DNA of 42,137 bases from CAZYVA01 sp964650695 (GCA_964650695.1 CAZYVA010000006.1:1-42137), one strand, 5' to 3'; shown: positions 16,621-24,297, numbered from the stretch's first letter. Notes: generated from the letters alone by a model not told the origin. Translations and numbers: made by a program.

Positions 16621-17715
16621 ATGGAGAGACGCTACCCTGGTGAATATGTGGAGAAATTGCTGCAGCCGGGTGAGATCCGCATCCGCCGCGGCGTGGGGGT
16701 GGACTGGAAGCCCATCCCGGATCCGGAGAACCACACTTCCCTGGAGAAAGAGGTTGAGAAATCCTTCCGGGCGCAGGCGGAGGCAGAACAACAGGACACT
16801 GCCCCTGCGGGGCCTCCGACGGCGCAGCAGATGAGGGCTGGCATGGGTACGCCAAATTTAAACCTCTGTGATACCAGCAGCATGGTGTTGACGAAATATT
16901 TTGAGGTTCCGACCTCCGTGAACCCTGTCCCGGTCTGGATGTATTATCCGAAGGATTTGAAGGAAGACCGCCCGATGATGATGTACATGCATGGGGGCGC
17001 GTTCGTCGGCGGCACCCCGTTCCAACTGGAAAACGAATGCCGTTATATCGCGCAGCAAGGGAACTGTGTCGTGATCAATGTGGACTACGACCTGGCGCCG
17101 GAATATCCGTGGCCGGTCCCGGTCCATGAGAATTACGAGATCCTTTGCTGGTTCGTGAAACATGCAAGGGAATATTATATCGACGCCGGGAATATTTATG
17201 TGTGCGGCGATTCCGCAGGCGGGAACCAGGCGGCTGTCCTGGCGCAGGTTGACAGGGATATGGGTTCCCATTATGTAAAAGGGCAGATGCTCTTTTACCC
17301 GAAACTGATCTTTGACAATCAGTTGCTTCCAGGGGACTATGTGAGGGATCTGTCGGAATGGCAGCTCATCCCGGAGCAGGAGGACTTGAAGGATGCGCTC
17401 CTTTTCATCGGGAGCGATGATGGGAATGCGGGCGACCAGAATTTCTACGCGAAAGGGAAGGATTGGAAGGATCCTTACATCAGCCCTGCCTGCGGCGACT
17501 GCGCGGGGCTTCCGAGGACGCTGTTTTTGATGGCGGAGTTTGACGGGCTTCGCCTGGAGTCCGAATATTATGCGGAAAAACTGGCAAACGCTGGCGTGGA
17601 GGTACAGGCGGTCTGCTACCGGGGCGTCCATCATGGATATTTTGACCTGATGGGCATCCTTCCGCAGACGGAAGCGGCGTGCCGGGAAATCATCCGGTTT
17701 ATGACGGAGGAGTAA
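16621..17715 (+). CDS. Alpha/beta hydrolase, HSL (fold-3) family esterase-like
   Basis: 364 aa. The HSL-family oxyanion-hole motif is H124-G-G-A and the nucleophile elbow is G-D-S198-A-G-G. The remaining triad residues are probably D308 (in EFDGL) and H338 (in VHHGY). Such enzymes hydrolyse carboxylic esters or amides of small acyl groups in the cytoplasm. The N-terminal 90 residues (charged, Gln-rich) form a cap or lid. GGAG sits 6 nt before the ATG at 16621; the ATG at 16618 is an alternative. In this context it could release an aromatic or organic acid from an ester for the downstream decarboxylase, which is inference. Confidence 0.88.
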   Translation: MERRYPGEYVEKLLQPGEIRIRRGVGVDWKPIPDPENHTSLEKEVEKSFRAQAEAEQQDTAPAGPPTAQQMRAGMGTPNLNLCDTSSMVLTKYFEVPTSVNPVPVWMYYPKDLKEDRPMMMYMHGGAFVGGTPFQLENECRYIAQQGNCVVINVDYDLAPEYPWPVPVHENYEILCWFVKHAREYYIDAGNIYVCGDSAGGNQAAVLAQVDRDMGSHYVKGQMLFYPKLIFDNQLLPGDYVRDLSEWQLIPEQEDLKDALLFIGSDDGNAGDQNFYAKGKDWKDPYISPACGDCAGLPRTLFLMAEFDGLRLESEYYAEKLANAGVEVQAVCYRGVHHGYFDLMGILPQTEAACREIIRFMTEE

Positions 17716-17745
17716 GCGCTTTCAAGTAGGAAGGAGTGGAATGCG

Positions 17746-18567
17746 ATGGTGACATTTAAAACGGAAAAGGTTACGGATCGGATCACCCGTATTTTTGCAG
17801 TGTGTACGGAGCTGTGCTACCTTGTGGAGGGTGACGAAAGGGCGGCGCTGATCGATACAGGCAGCGGTTACGGGAACCTGAGGAAGGAAGTGGACGCCCT
17901 GACGGACAAGCCGTTGATCGTGCTTCTGACCCACGGGCATACGGACCATGCGATGGGGTGCGGTGAATTTACGGACTGCCCGATTTACCTGAACCGGGAG
18001 GATGAATATATTTACGGCCCGCACGGGGATGATGCGTTCCGTCATGAAGGGATGAAGCTGGCGGACGAGGGCGTAGTGATCACCGAGGAGGACTATATCC
18101 CGACGGCGCCTTTCTCCATCTACCGCGATATGAAAGAAGGGGATACCTTTGACCTGGGCGGAGAGACGATTGAGATTTACGGGTGCCCGGGGCATACGAA
18201 AGGGTCGGTCGTGATGCTGATGAAGAATGCGCGTATCCTTCTTCTGGGGGATGCCTGCAACGGTTTTACGTTCCTGCATGAGAATTATTCTGTCTCGATC
18301 GAGAAATATGAGCAGAGCCTGAAAGCTTTGAAAGAAAAAGTAGAAGGGAAATATGACCGCGTGCTTGCCTCCCACGGGGACGGTGAGCTTCCCCTCACCA
18401 TCATCGATGGGAATATCCAGAACTGTGAGGATATCAAGGCGGGGAACGTAGACGACCTCCCGATGGAATTCCGGGGGAACCATGGGCTGATTGCGAAAGA
18501 GAACGCAACGAACGGGAACATCGTTTACTCAAAGGAACAAATCTGGAAGGATGGAAGCCTTTGCTGA
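17746..18567 (+). CDS. Metallo-beta-lactamase-fold hydrolase
   Basis: 273 aa. Metal-binding motifs are T-H-G-H-T-D-H near residue 63, the GCPGHTKGS histidine near 148, the LLLGDAC aspartate near 168, and a late histidine in LASHGDGEL. This is the complete two-metal set of the glyoxalase-II-like branch. Members hydrolyse thioesters, lactones or phosphodiesters. The substrate is unknown, but thioester or lactone cleavage would fit a catabolic cluster. It starts 30 bp after the esterase gene with AAGGAG before the ATG, so it is co-transcribed with it. Confidence 0.88.
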   Translation: MVTFKTEKVTDRITRIFAVCTELCYLVEGDERAALIDTGSGYGNLRKEVDALTDKPLIVLLTHGHTDHAMGCGEFTDCPIYLNREDEYIYGPHGDDAFRHEGMKLADEGVVITEEDYIPTAPFSIYRDMKEGDTFDLGGETIEIYGCPGHTKGSVVMLMKNARILLLGDACNGFTFLHENYSVSIEKYEQSLKALKEKVEGKYDRVLASHGDGELPLTIIDGNIQNCEDIKAGNVDDLPMEFRGNHGLIAKENATNGNIVYSKEQIWKDGSLC

Positions 18568-18577
18568 TGGGAAATGT

Positions 18578-18608
18578 AATCAGGGCGGCTTGCAAGGCCG
18601 CCCTGATT
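18578..18608 (+). terminator. GC-rich hairpin between MBL hydrolase and DASS transporter genes
   Basis: A perfect 12-bp stem, AATCAGGGCGGC (18578-18589) and GCCGCCCTGATT (18597-18608), has a 7-nt loop 11 bp after the hydrolase stop. It lacks a proper T-run, so it may be a weak terminator or an mRNA-stabilising/processing hairpin that separates two expression units of the block. Confidence 0.5.
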
Positions 18609-18655
18609 GTATGTAACAGGGTAAAGGGAACGATTTTTACATAAAGGAGTGGAAA

Positions 18656-20041
18656 ATGAAGAAAACAATTGGTTTCGTGTTCGCGGTGTTGCTTCTCATA
18701 GCCAGTGTATTCCTTCCGGCGAATGATTACCTGTCCGAAGCGGGGGTACGCACCGTCTGCATGCTGGTTGCGTTCTTGGTGATCCTTGTGACGGAAGCGC
18801 TTCCGGTCGTGGTGACAAGCCTGGTTTTCTGCGGGCTGATGCCGCTTTTGGGCGTGACAGGGAGCCTGGGGGAAGCCCTGACGGGGTATTCGGAGCCGAT
18901 CGTGTTTTTTACGCTGGCTTCCTTTGGGATTGCGGCGGCGATGACGACGATCCCTTTGTCCCAGCGGATCCTGCGGACCTTGCTGCGGGTGTTTGGGAAA
19001 AATATACAGATGGTGCTTTTTTCTATCATGCTGGCAACGGCCCTGTTTTCCGCAATCGTGTCCAATGTGCCGACCTGCGCGATTTTTATGGCAATATCGC
19101 TGGATTTTTTGGAGTTGTACGACAGCGAAGAAGGCAGGAAGCGGACCGGGCGGGCTTTCATGATCGCGATTCCGGTCGCCAGTATGATCGGAGGGATGAT
19201 GACGCCCGCCGGGAGCTCTGTCAACCTGATCGCCATCATGCAGCTAGAAAAATATGCCGGGACAACGGTTTCCTTTGTGCAGTGGATGTGCGTGGGGATC
19301 CCGATGGCTGCCGTGATGCTGCCTTTGGCATGGTGCCTGATGATACGGGTCTACAAGCCGGAACAGGTGTCGGAAGAACGGATACAGGAGTTTGTCAGGG
19401 AGATGGACATCCCGGAGAAAATGGGCGTGAAAGAGAAAAAAGTGACGGTCATTGTAGGCTGTATGCTGATCCTCTGGATTTCTTCGTCCTGGATCGCTTT
19501 GTTTGACGTGATGGTGATTGCAACGCTTGGCTGCTGCGTCATGTTCCTGCCGGGGATCCGGGTGCTGGATGTGGAAACGTTTTTACGGGAAAATAGCTGG
19601 GATGTGTTCTTCCTGGTTGGGACGGTGCTGTCCCTGAGCGGCGCGATGCTGAACAACGGCGTCAGCGATGCGATCGCGGGGCTGATCCCGTCCTCCTTGG
19701 AGCTGTCCGCGCCGGTACTGATCGCGTTTGTCGCGGTGTTGATGTTCGCAGCATTGATTGTGATCCCGGTCGCCACTTCCCTGGTACCGATCCTGGCCCC
19801 GACCCTGATTGCGCTGGCAACGAACGCGGGAGCCGCGCCGGCATTGGTCATGCTGACTGCTTCCGTATGCGCGTGCAACTGTTACCTGCTGCCGCTGGAC
19901 ACGGTTCCTTTGATTACTTACAGTAAAGGGTATTACGCAATGACGGACATGTCCAAGACGACGCTGTTTTTGCAGATCGGGCTGGTCATCCTGTCCGCAG
20001 TGTGGATCCCGTTGGCGGCAGGAGTGGTTGGGCTGAGGTAG
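18656..20041 (+). CDS. DASS/SLC13-type anion:cation symporter
   Basis: 461 aa, very hydrophobic, about 11-12 membrane segments. The region VTEALPVVVTSLVFCGLMPLLGV near residues 45-70 and the S136-N-V-P-T motif match the divalent anion:Na+ symporter (CitT/SdcS) fold. The second substrate loop reads VIPVATS rather than the canonical SNT. GSSVNLIAI near 185 completes the first half. It imports dicarboxylates or related organic anions in known members. Placed 44 bp upstream of the UbiD gene, it may bring in the acid that UbiD acts on. AAAGGAG precedes the ATG. Confidence 0.82.
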   Translation: MKKTIGFVFAVLLLIASVFLPANDYLSEAGVRTVCMLVAFLVILVTEALPVVVTSLVFCGLMPLLGVTGSLGEALTGYSEPIVFFTLASFGIAAAMTTIPLSQRILRTLLRVFGKNIQMVLFSIMLATALFSAIVSNVPTCAIFMAISLDFLELYDSEEGRKRTGRAFMIAIPVASMIGGMMTPAGSSVNLIAIMQLEKYAGTTVSFVQWMCVGIPMAAVMLPLAWCLMIRVYKPEQVSEERIQEFVREMDIPEKMGVKEKKVTVIVGCMLILWISSSWIALFDVMVIATLGCCVMFLPGIRVLDVETFLRENSWDVFFLVGTVLSLSGAMLNNGVSDAIAGLIPSSLELSAPVLIAFVAVLMFAALIVIPVATSLVPILAPTLIALATNAGAAPALVMLTASVCACNCYLLPLDTVPLITYSKGYYAMTDMSKTTLFLQIGLVILSAVWIPLAAGVVGLR

Positions 20042-20085
20042 GGGACGGAGATTGATTTTTTGGAAAGCTTGGGGGAAATTTTGGG

Positions 20086-22062
20086 ATGGAATTTTTTGAG
20101 GAATATTACGGGAAACATGAGATTGAGAAACGGATCCTGGTTTACAGCCCCGTCACAGGGACGGTCATCCGGCAGGAAGATGTTGAAGATGATGTGTTCA
20201 ACGGGGGCTACCTGGGGATGGGCTGTGCCGTGGAGCCTTCGGAGGAATCTGTTTACGCGCCGTTTCGGGGAACGGTGATATCGGTTGAGCAGAAAGAATG
20301 CATGATTACCGTAAAATCCAGAAAAAACGTCGTATTGGCCGTGAATGTGGATCTTGCGGCGGCGGATATGGAAATACCGGGATTTGAATACCTGGTAAAG
20401 GAAGGCCAAGAAATCCAGCGCGGCGAGGAAATGGTACGTTTTTCCAAGGCCGAAATTGAAAAATCCGGGCGTTGCGCCACCGTAGGGATCACGGTTATGA
20501 ACCCGGAGGAGGTGGGCGTCCCACAGATTTACGATCAAAGAACGGTCAGGCACGGTGAGCGCCTGATGGAAATCCGCAAGGGACTCCTGCGGGGGCAGCA
20601 GATCAATAGCCTGCGGACAGCGGTTGCGCTTTTGCGGGAGCATACGTTCCAATTGATCGAGACGGATGTGGAGATCGATCCAAAAGCAGAGCTTTCCGGC
20701 GTTTACCGTTATGTGGGGGCCGGTGGTACTGTGAAGCGGCCTACACGTAAAAACGGCCCGGCGATGCTGTTCCACCGTATTAAGGGGCATCCGGACGCAA
20801 GTGTTTTAATCGGATTACTGGCAAGCCGTGAACGGGTCGGGAAGCTTTTGGGGTGCAGGAAAGAACGCCTGGGAAAGCTTCTCAGGGACAGCGTCGCGCA
20901 CCCGGTCCCTCCGATTGTCACAAAGCTTCCGGCATTGTGCCAGGAAAATATTCATCTGGCTACAGACCCGGATTTCGATTTGTTCAAGCTGATCCCTGCC
21001 CCGACCAATACACCGTTGGACGCAGGCCCTTACATCACAATGGGGATGTGCTATGCCACGCACCCGGAGACCGGGAAATCGGATGTGACGATCCATCGGA
21101 TGTGCATACAGTCCAAGGATGAACTGTCGATTTTCTTGCAGCCGGGAAGCCGCCATATCGGCGCAATGGCAGAAAAAGCGGAGGAACTGGGGAAGCCACT
21201 TCCCATCTCGGTTTCCATCGGTGTAGATCCGGCGATTGAGATTGGCGCCTGTTTTGAGCCGCCGACAACACCGCTCGGATATGACGAGCTGGCGGTCGCG
21301 GGCGCCATCCGCAAAAAACCGGTTGTGCTGCACAAATGTGTTTCCATTGATGAATATGCTATTGCAAATGCGGAGTATGTCATTGAGGGTGCGATCCAGC
21401 CAGGTGTGCGCGTGGTAGAGGACCAGAATACGCATACAGGATACGCGATGCCGGAATTTCCGGGCTACAACGGCAAAGCTTCCGACGAATGCTGGCTGAT
21501 CAAGGTCAAAGCAGTGACCCACCGGAACCATCCCATCATGCAGAGCGTCATCGGGCCTTCGGAGGAGCATGTCAATCTTGCCGGAATCCCGACAGAAGCG
21601 AGCATCCTGACGATGCTGGGCAAGGCGCTGCCGGGATTCGTACACAATGCTTACGCGCATTCTGCGGGCGGCGGAAAATACATGATTATCCTTCAGTGCC
21701 ATAAGAAAGTGCATACCGATGAGGGCAAACAGAGACAGGCGGCGCTTTTGGCATTCGCGGCGTTTTCTGAATTAAAGCATGTCATCCTGGTGGATGAAGA
21801 TGTGGACATTTTTGACACGGATGATGTGTTATGGGCCATGAATACCCGCTTCCAGGGCGACCGGGATCTGATCACAATTCCGGGCGTGCGCTGCCATCCC
21901 CTCGATCCGAGTGCGAACCATGAATACAGTGTTCTGATCCCGGACATTGGCGTGAGTTGTAAATTAATCTTTGACTGCACGATCCCGTTCCGTATGAAAG
22001 AACATTTTGAGAGGGCAAAGTTTATGGAAGTGGATTATACAAAATGGACAGGCGGGGAATGA
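20086..22062 (+). CDS. EIIA(Glc)-like domain fused to UbiD-family decarboxylase
   Basis: 658 aa with two parts. Residues 17-144 follow PTS EIIA-glucose domains closely: SPVTGTVI at 21-28, DVEDDVF at 32-38, GMGCAVEP at 44-51, VYAPFRGTV at 56-64, GFEYLVKEGQ at 99-108 and a terminal ITVMNPEEV. In an ungapped alignment to E. coli Crr as I recall it, the support His75 becomes C72 and the phospho-accepting His90 becomes N87, so phosphotransfer should be impossible. From about 173 to the end (about 485 aa) it is UbiD-like: DELAVAGAIR, the AEYVIEG segment, and GGGKYMIILQ. UbiD enzymes use prenylated FMN for reversible decarboxylation of aromatic or unsaturated acids. Size and partners resemble gallate decarboxylase LpdC. 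The ATG at 20086 follows GGGGGAA; the domain boundary is in one uninterrupted frame. Confidence 0.9.
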   Translation: MEFFEEYYGKHEIEKRILVYSPVTGTVIRQEDVEDDVFNGGYLGMGCAVEPSEESVYAPFRGTVISVEQKECMITVKSRKNVVLAVNVDLAAADMEIPGFEYLVKEGQEIQRGEEMVRFSKAEIEKSGRCATVGITVMNPEEVGVPQIYDQRTVRHGERLMEIRKGLLRGQQINSLRTAVALLREHTFQLIETDVEIDPKAELSGVYRYVGAGGTVKRPTRKNGPAMLFHRIKGHPDASVLIGLLASRERVGKLLGCRKERLGKLLRDSVAHPVPPIVTKLPALCQENIHLATDPDFDLFKLIPAPTNTPLDAGPYITMGMCYATHPETGKSDVTIHRMCIQSKDELSIFLQPGSRHIGAMAEKAEELGKPLPISVSIGVDPAIEIGACFEPPTTPLGYDELAVAGAIRKKPVVLHKCVSIDEYAIANAEYVIEGAIQPGVRVVEDQNTHTGYAMPEFPGYNGKASDECWLIKVKAVTHRNHPIMQSVIGPSEEHVNLAGIPTEASILTMLGKALPGFVHNAYAHSAGGGKYMIILQCHKKVHTDEGKQRQAALLAFAAFSELKHVILVDEDVDIFDTDDVLWAMNTRFQGDRDLITIPGVRCHPLDPSANHEYSVLIPDIGVSCKLIFDCTIPFRMKEHFERAKFMEVDYTKWTGGE

Positions 22063-22628
22063 TGAAACGGCTGATTGTAGGGGCTTCCGGGGCAAGTGGA
22101 AGCCCTCTGTTAATCCAGTGCCTGGAATTGATCCGGGAAGAGGGGGCTTATGAGATCCACCTGATCGTGAGTGAAGGGGCAAAACTGGCGCTTTCCCAGG
22201 AAACAGGACTCCGGGTGGCGGATCTGGAGCCTCTTTCTGATGTGATGTATGCCCCCGGTGAGCTTGGGGCCGCCCTTGCCAGCGGTTCCTTTCAGGCAGA
22301 GGGCATGCTGGTTGTGCCGTGCAGCATGAAAACGGCTGCCGGTATCTGTATGGGATATTCCGACAATCTTTTGCTCCGGGCGGCAGATGTGACGATGAAG
22401 GAGCAGCGCCCGCTGGTGCTTGCGGCCCGCGAAACGCCGCTCAGCGCGGTTCACCTGAGAAATCTGTATCAGCTTTCCCAGATCCAGGGCGTGCATATCA
22501 TTCCGCCGATGCTGGCCTATTACCACCACCCGGAGACGGTAGGGGACATGACATACCAGGCGGCGGCAAGGCTTTTGGAGCCTTTTGGGATTGAAGCGCC
22601 CGGATTTGCAAGGTGGAAGGGAATGTAA
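22059..22628 (+). CDS. ubiX: Flavin prenyltransferase UbiX/LpdB-like
   Basis: 189 aa. The N-terminal GASGASG flavin/phosphate-binding loop, VPCSMKTAAGI, the YSDNLLLRAADVTMKE segment and RPLVLAARETPLS are textbook UbiX signatures. UbiX attaches a dimethylallyl group to FMN to make prenyl-FMN, the cofactor of the adjacent UbiD enzyme. The ATG overlaps the ubiD stop codon (ATGA at 22059-22062), indicating translational coupling and matched production of enzyme and cofactor synthase. A second ATG follows immediately at 22062. Confidence 0.95.
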   Translation: MMKRLIVGASGASGSPLLIQCLELIREEGAYEIHLIVSEGAKLALSQETGLRVADLEPLSDVMYAPGELGAALASGSFQAEGMLVVPCSMKTAAGICMGYSDNLLLRAADVTMKEQRPLVLAARETPLSAVHLRNLYQLSQIQGVHIIPPMLAYYHHPETVGDMTYQAAARLLEPFGIEAPGFARWKGM

Positions 22629-22658
22629 AGGGAAAACAGGGGACAGGAGAAGCTGACG

Positions 22659-23015
22659 ATGGAAAAACAGATGGAGGCAAACCTCGGATTTGCGGTATTA
22701 TCTGTAGAGCTGAAAGCGGTCGGGGAGGATTTGCTGATCCTTTTCCGGGGCGGGGATCTTCCCCATATTGGCTGTGTGGTACTGGCCCAGCCGAGATGCT
22801 CCCTGAAAAAGAATGGCGCCAGGAGCGCGACGTCCTCTGTGTTGAATGTGATGGGGCATAAGGATGAGCAGATTGCCAGGGTGCTGGCGGAGAAAGCGGC
22901 GGCAAAATATGGGAAAGTGACGGTATGTGCCGGAGGGTTCCACAAGGATGGCATGACGGGACCGGAACTGGAAACCGTGATGCGCGCTGCGAAGGAACTG
23001 GCAGGAAGACTGTAA
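22659..23015 (+). CDS. lpdD: LpdD-like prenylated-flavin chaperone / decarboxylase subunit D
   Basis: 118 aa. The sequence follows the small third component of gallate/vanillate-type non-oxidative decarboxylases (LpdD/VdcD): GGDLPHIGCVVLAQP near residue 31, SATSSVLNVMGHKDE near 56 and a terminal VTVCAGGFHKDGMT. In characterised systems this protein supports maturation or activity of the UbiD-type subunit; its exact role is poorly known. It lies 30 bp after ubiX with AGGAG before the ATG, completing a ubiD-ubiX-lpdD unit, and a terminator follows directly. Confidence 0.85.
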   Translation: MEKQMEANLGFAVLSVELKAVGEDLLILFRGGDLPHIGCVVLAQPRCSLKKNGARSATSSVLNVMGHKDEQIARVLAEKAAAKYGKVTVCAGGFHKDGMTGPELETVMRAAKELAGRL

Positions 23016-23046
23016 AAGGCAGCTCTTTGATGTAGGGCTGCCTTTT
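23014..23046. terminator. Bidirectional terminator after lpdD
   Basis: AAAAGGCAGC (23014-23023) pairs perfectly with GCTGCCTTTT (23037-23046) around a 13-nt loop. It overlaps the lpdD stop codon and lies about 40 bp from the end of the convergent minus-strand gene, so it can serve both. Confidence 0.8.
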
Positions 23047-23085
23047 GCAAAACCGAAAAAAGTCCAGGATAGTTTGCTTGTCCTT

Positions 23086-23589
23086 CTATTCTATGAAGGA
23101 GCTTGCCAGGCTGGCAGCGGCCGTGGAAGATGCTTCTGCTTCTGCCTCGGCTTTGCGCCTTGCCGCTTCCTGGCTGTACTCGGCGGCTGTGATTTCCCCA
23201 TCCTGGTATAATTCCCACAGCTCACTGTCGCTATAGGATGACAGGTCTGAGCTGGCGCTGTCCGTATCTTCCGTATCTTCCGCTTCCTCCGTTTCCTGCA
23301 GCATCGTGGATGCGGCTGAGCCTGTACTCTTTAAAGCTGCTGTGCTGTACTGTGCGGTGTTGTCCGGATTTGCATTTCCGTCTGCGTTTTGCTGGTTTGC
23401 AGCGGATGCCTGTCCTGCGGCGCTGATTTCCAAAATATCCCCCTGGGAGGACACAGCAACCGCCTCTGGGGATGCGCTGTTCGTTTTTACTGTCTTTTCA
23501 GATTCTTCCTCTTTCTGGATTTTTTCATTCGTATAATCATACTGAATGTTACTATTTTGCAGCAAATTGTTGATTGATGAAATATTCAT
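23086..23589 (-). CDS. Protein of unknown function behind a sigma-28-type promoter; SHOCT-like helix
   Basis: 167 aa, no named family recognised. It has no signal peptide or membrane segment. The N-terminus (MNISSINNLLQ) is followed by a charged, Ser/Ala/Asn-rich low-complexity middle and an acidic stretch (about 98-115). The C-terminal helical motif, SELWELYQDGEITAAEYSQEAARR at about 120-145 (split: SELWELYQDGEIT, AAEYSQEAARR), resembles the short SHOCT oligomerisation motif. AAGGAGGAACGGATC precedes the ATG at 23589. A strong sigma-28-type promoter upstream suggests expression with late flagellar genes, so a role in motility, or export by the flagellar system, is possible but unproven. Confidence 0.75.
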   Translation of the reverse strand: MNISSINNLLQNSNIQYDYTNEKIQKEEESEKTVKTNSASPEAVAVSSQGDILEISAAGQASAANQQNADGNANPDNTAQYSTAALKSTGSAASTMLQETEEAEDTEDTDSASSDLSSYSDSELWELYQDGEITAAEYSQEAARRKAEAEAEASSTAAASLASSFIE

Positions 23590-23592
23590 GAT

Positions 23593-23705
23593 CCGTTCCT
23601 CCTTATAGATGTTTGATGTAACAGCCCGGACTTTTCAGGATCTTGCTTTTTGGCAGAAGCTTTCCGGCAGCAGTCCGGGCAAAGCCAAATGGTATCTATC
23701 CACTA
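23593..23705 (-). promoter_or_regulatory. Structured 5' leader of the sigma-28-type gene
   Basis: On the minus strand the expected 115-nt leader contains a perfect 9-bp closing stem, GCCCGGACT (23680-23672) with AGTCCGGGC (23632-23624). It encloses about 39 nt with GGA and AAAAAG elements. It sits about 35 nt upstream of the start codon. It does not match the c-di-GMP-I riboswitch core. It may be a protein-binding or stability element; function unknown. Confidence 0.45.
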
Positions 23706-23711
23706 TTATGA

Positions 23712-23738
23712 TTATCGGTTCCGCTTAAATAAGATTTA
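23712..23738 (-). promoter_or_regulatory. Sigma-28 (FliA/SigD) type promoter
   Basis: Read on the minus strand: TAAATCTT (23738-23731), 11 nt, then ACCGATAA (23719-23712). The flagellar sigma consensus is TAAAGTTT-N11-GCCGATAA, so the -35 TAAA, the spacing and the -10 CCGATAA all match. It faces the gene at 23589. Confidence 0.75.
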
Positions 23739-23845
23739 CAGAGTTCACAGACAAAACATGGATTGTTCACAAATATTCATAAACCGCTTTGTTTGGCCGG
23801 CATGGGGTGATCGGGCTCAAGTAGGGGACAGGCGGCGATTTTGAA

Positions 23846-23887
23846 GGAAAAAGCCATAGCTGCTAAGAAGCAGCCATGGCTTTTTCC
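23846..23887. terminator. Long hairpin terminator of the FMN_bind-like gene
   Basis: GGAAAAAGCCAT (23846-23857) pairs with ATGGCTTTTTCC (23876-23887), with an inner stem GCTGCT/AGCAGC. One arm lies inside the last codons of the minus-strand gene ending at 23863. Symmetric T/A tracts make it usable on both strands. Confidence 0.75.
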
Positions 23888-24297
23888 AATGCGTCGTCGA
23901 TCGCCTGCATCAAAACCTGGGCGGTATAAGGATACTCCCCTGTATAGGAGATACCGTCCAGCGACTGTGTCTCATAAACCTGGTCCGCGATATCCTCGAT
24001 CGCCGGCTGGAGCAGAGGATACATAGTTGTTACCGTTTCGTCCAGGTTCGCAATCCGGATGGAATTGATATGGGATTCATCCACCGTTACCTCGACTTCC
24101 AAATCGGCATTGTCCAGCGTCACCTTGCTGGTGTACACGCCAGGCTGGTAACGGATTTCCCCGGCGCCGGTTTCCTTTGCTTTTGGACGGAACATAAAAA
24201 CCAGCAGTAAAACCAGTATGAATGCTAAAACCGCGAATATAGCGGTATAAAGGATCTCTTTCATATGTAACACAACAATTTTGGTTTTAGAACTCAT
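23863..24297 (-). CDS. Membrane-anchored FMN_bind-like protein lacking the flavinylation motif
   Basis: 144 aa from the ATG at 24297, with AAGGAGG upstream; the frame is open further upstream but without a ribosome binding site. A membrane anchor (about residues 16-36, ILYTAIFAVLAFILVLLLVF) is followed by an extracytoplasmic domain. The pattern GVYTSKVTLDNADLEVEVTV, then INSIRIA, then QSLDGIS...YTAQVLMQAIDDALEKA, follows FMN_bind domains. These domains normally carry S-G-A-T-Y-T-S for covalent FMN attachment at Thr. Here that segment reads ISYTGEYPYTA, so covalent flavin is doubtful. Possibly a structural relative rather than an electron carrier. Confidence 0.7.
   Translation of the reverse strand: MSSKTKIVVLHMKEILYTAIFAVLAFILVLLLVFMFRPKAKETGAGEIRYQPGVYTSKVTLDNADLEVEVTVDESHINSIRIANLDETVTTMYPLLQPAIEDIADQVYETQSLDGISYTGEYPYTAQVLMQAIDDALEKAMAAS

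Noticed and set aside
18578..18608. Confident intrinsic terminator between MBL and DASS genes
   Set aside because: The stem is excellent but only two T follow it, so I list it with low confidence rather than as a sure end of transcription.
14196..23046. Accessory block as a recent genomic island
   Set aside because: Base composition and codon use look like the neighbouring core genes, and there is no integrase, tRNA target, insertion sequence or flanking repeat.
23593..23705. Cyclic-di-GMP riboswitch before the sigma-28-type gene
   Set aside because: The conserved core and tetraloop/receptor elements of the GEMM class are not present; only a closing stem and loose loop elements can be drawn.
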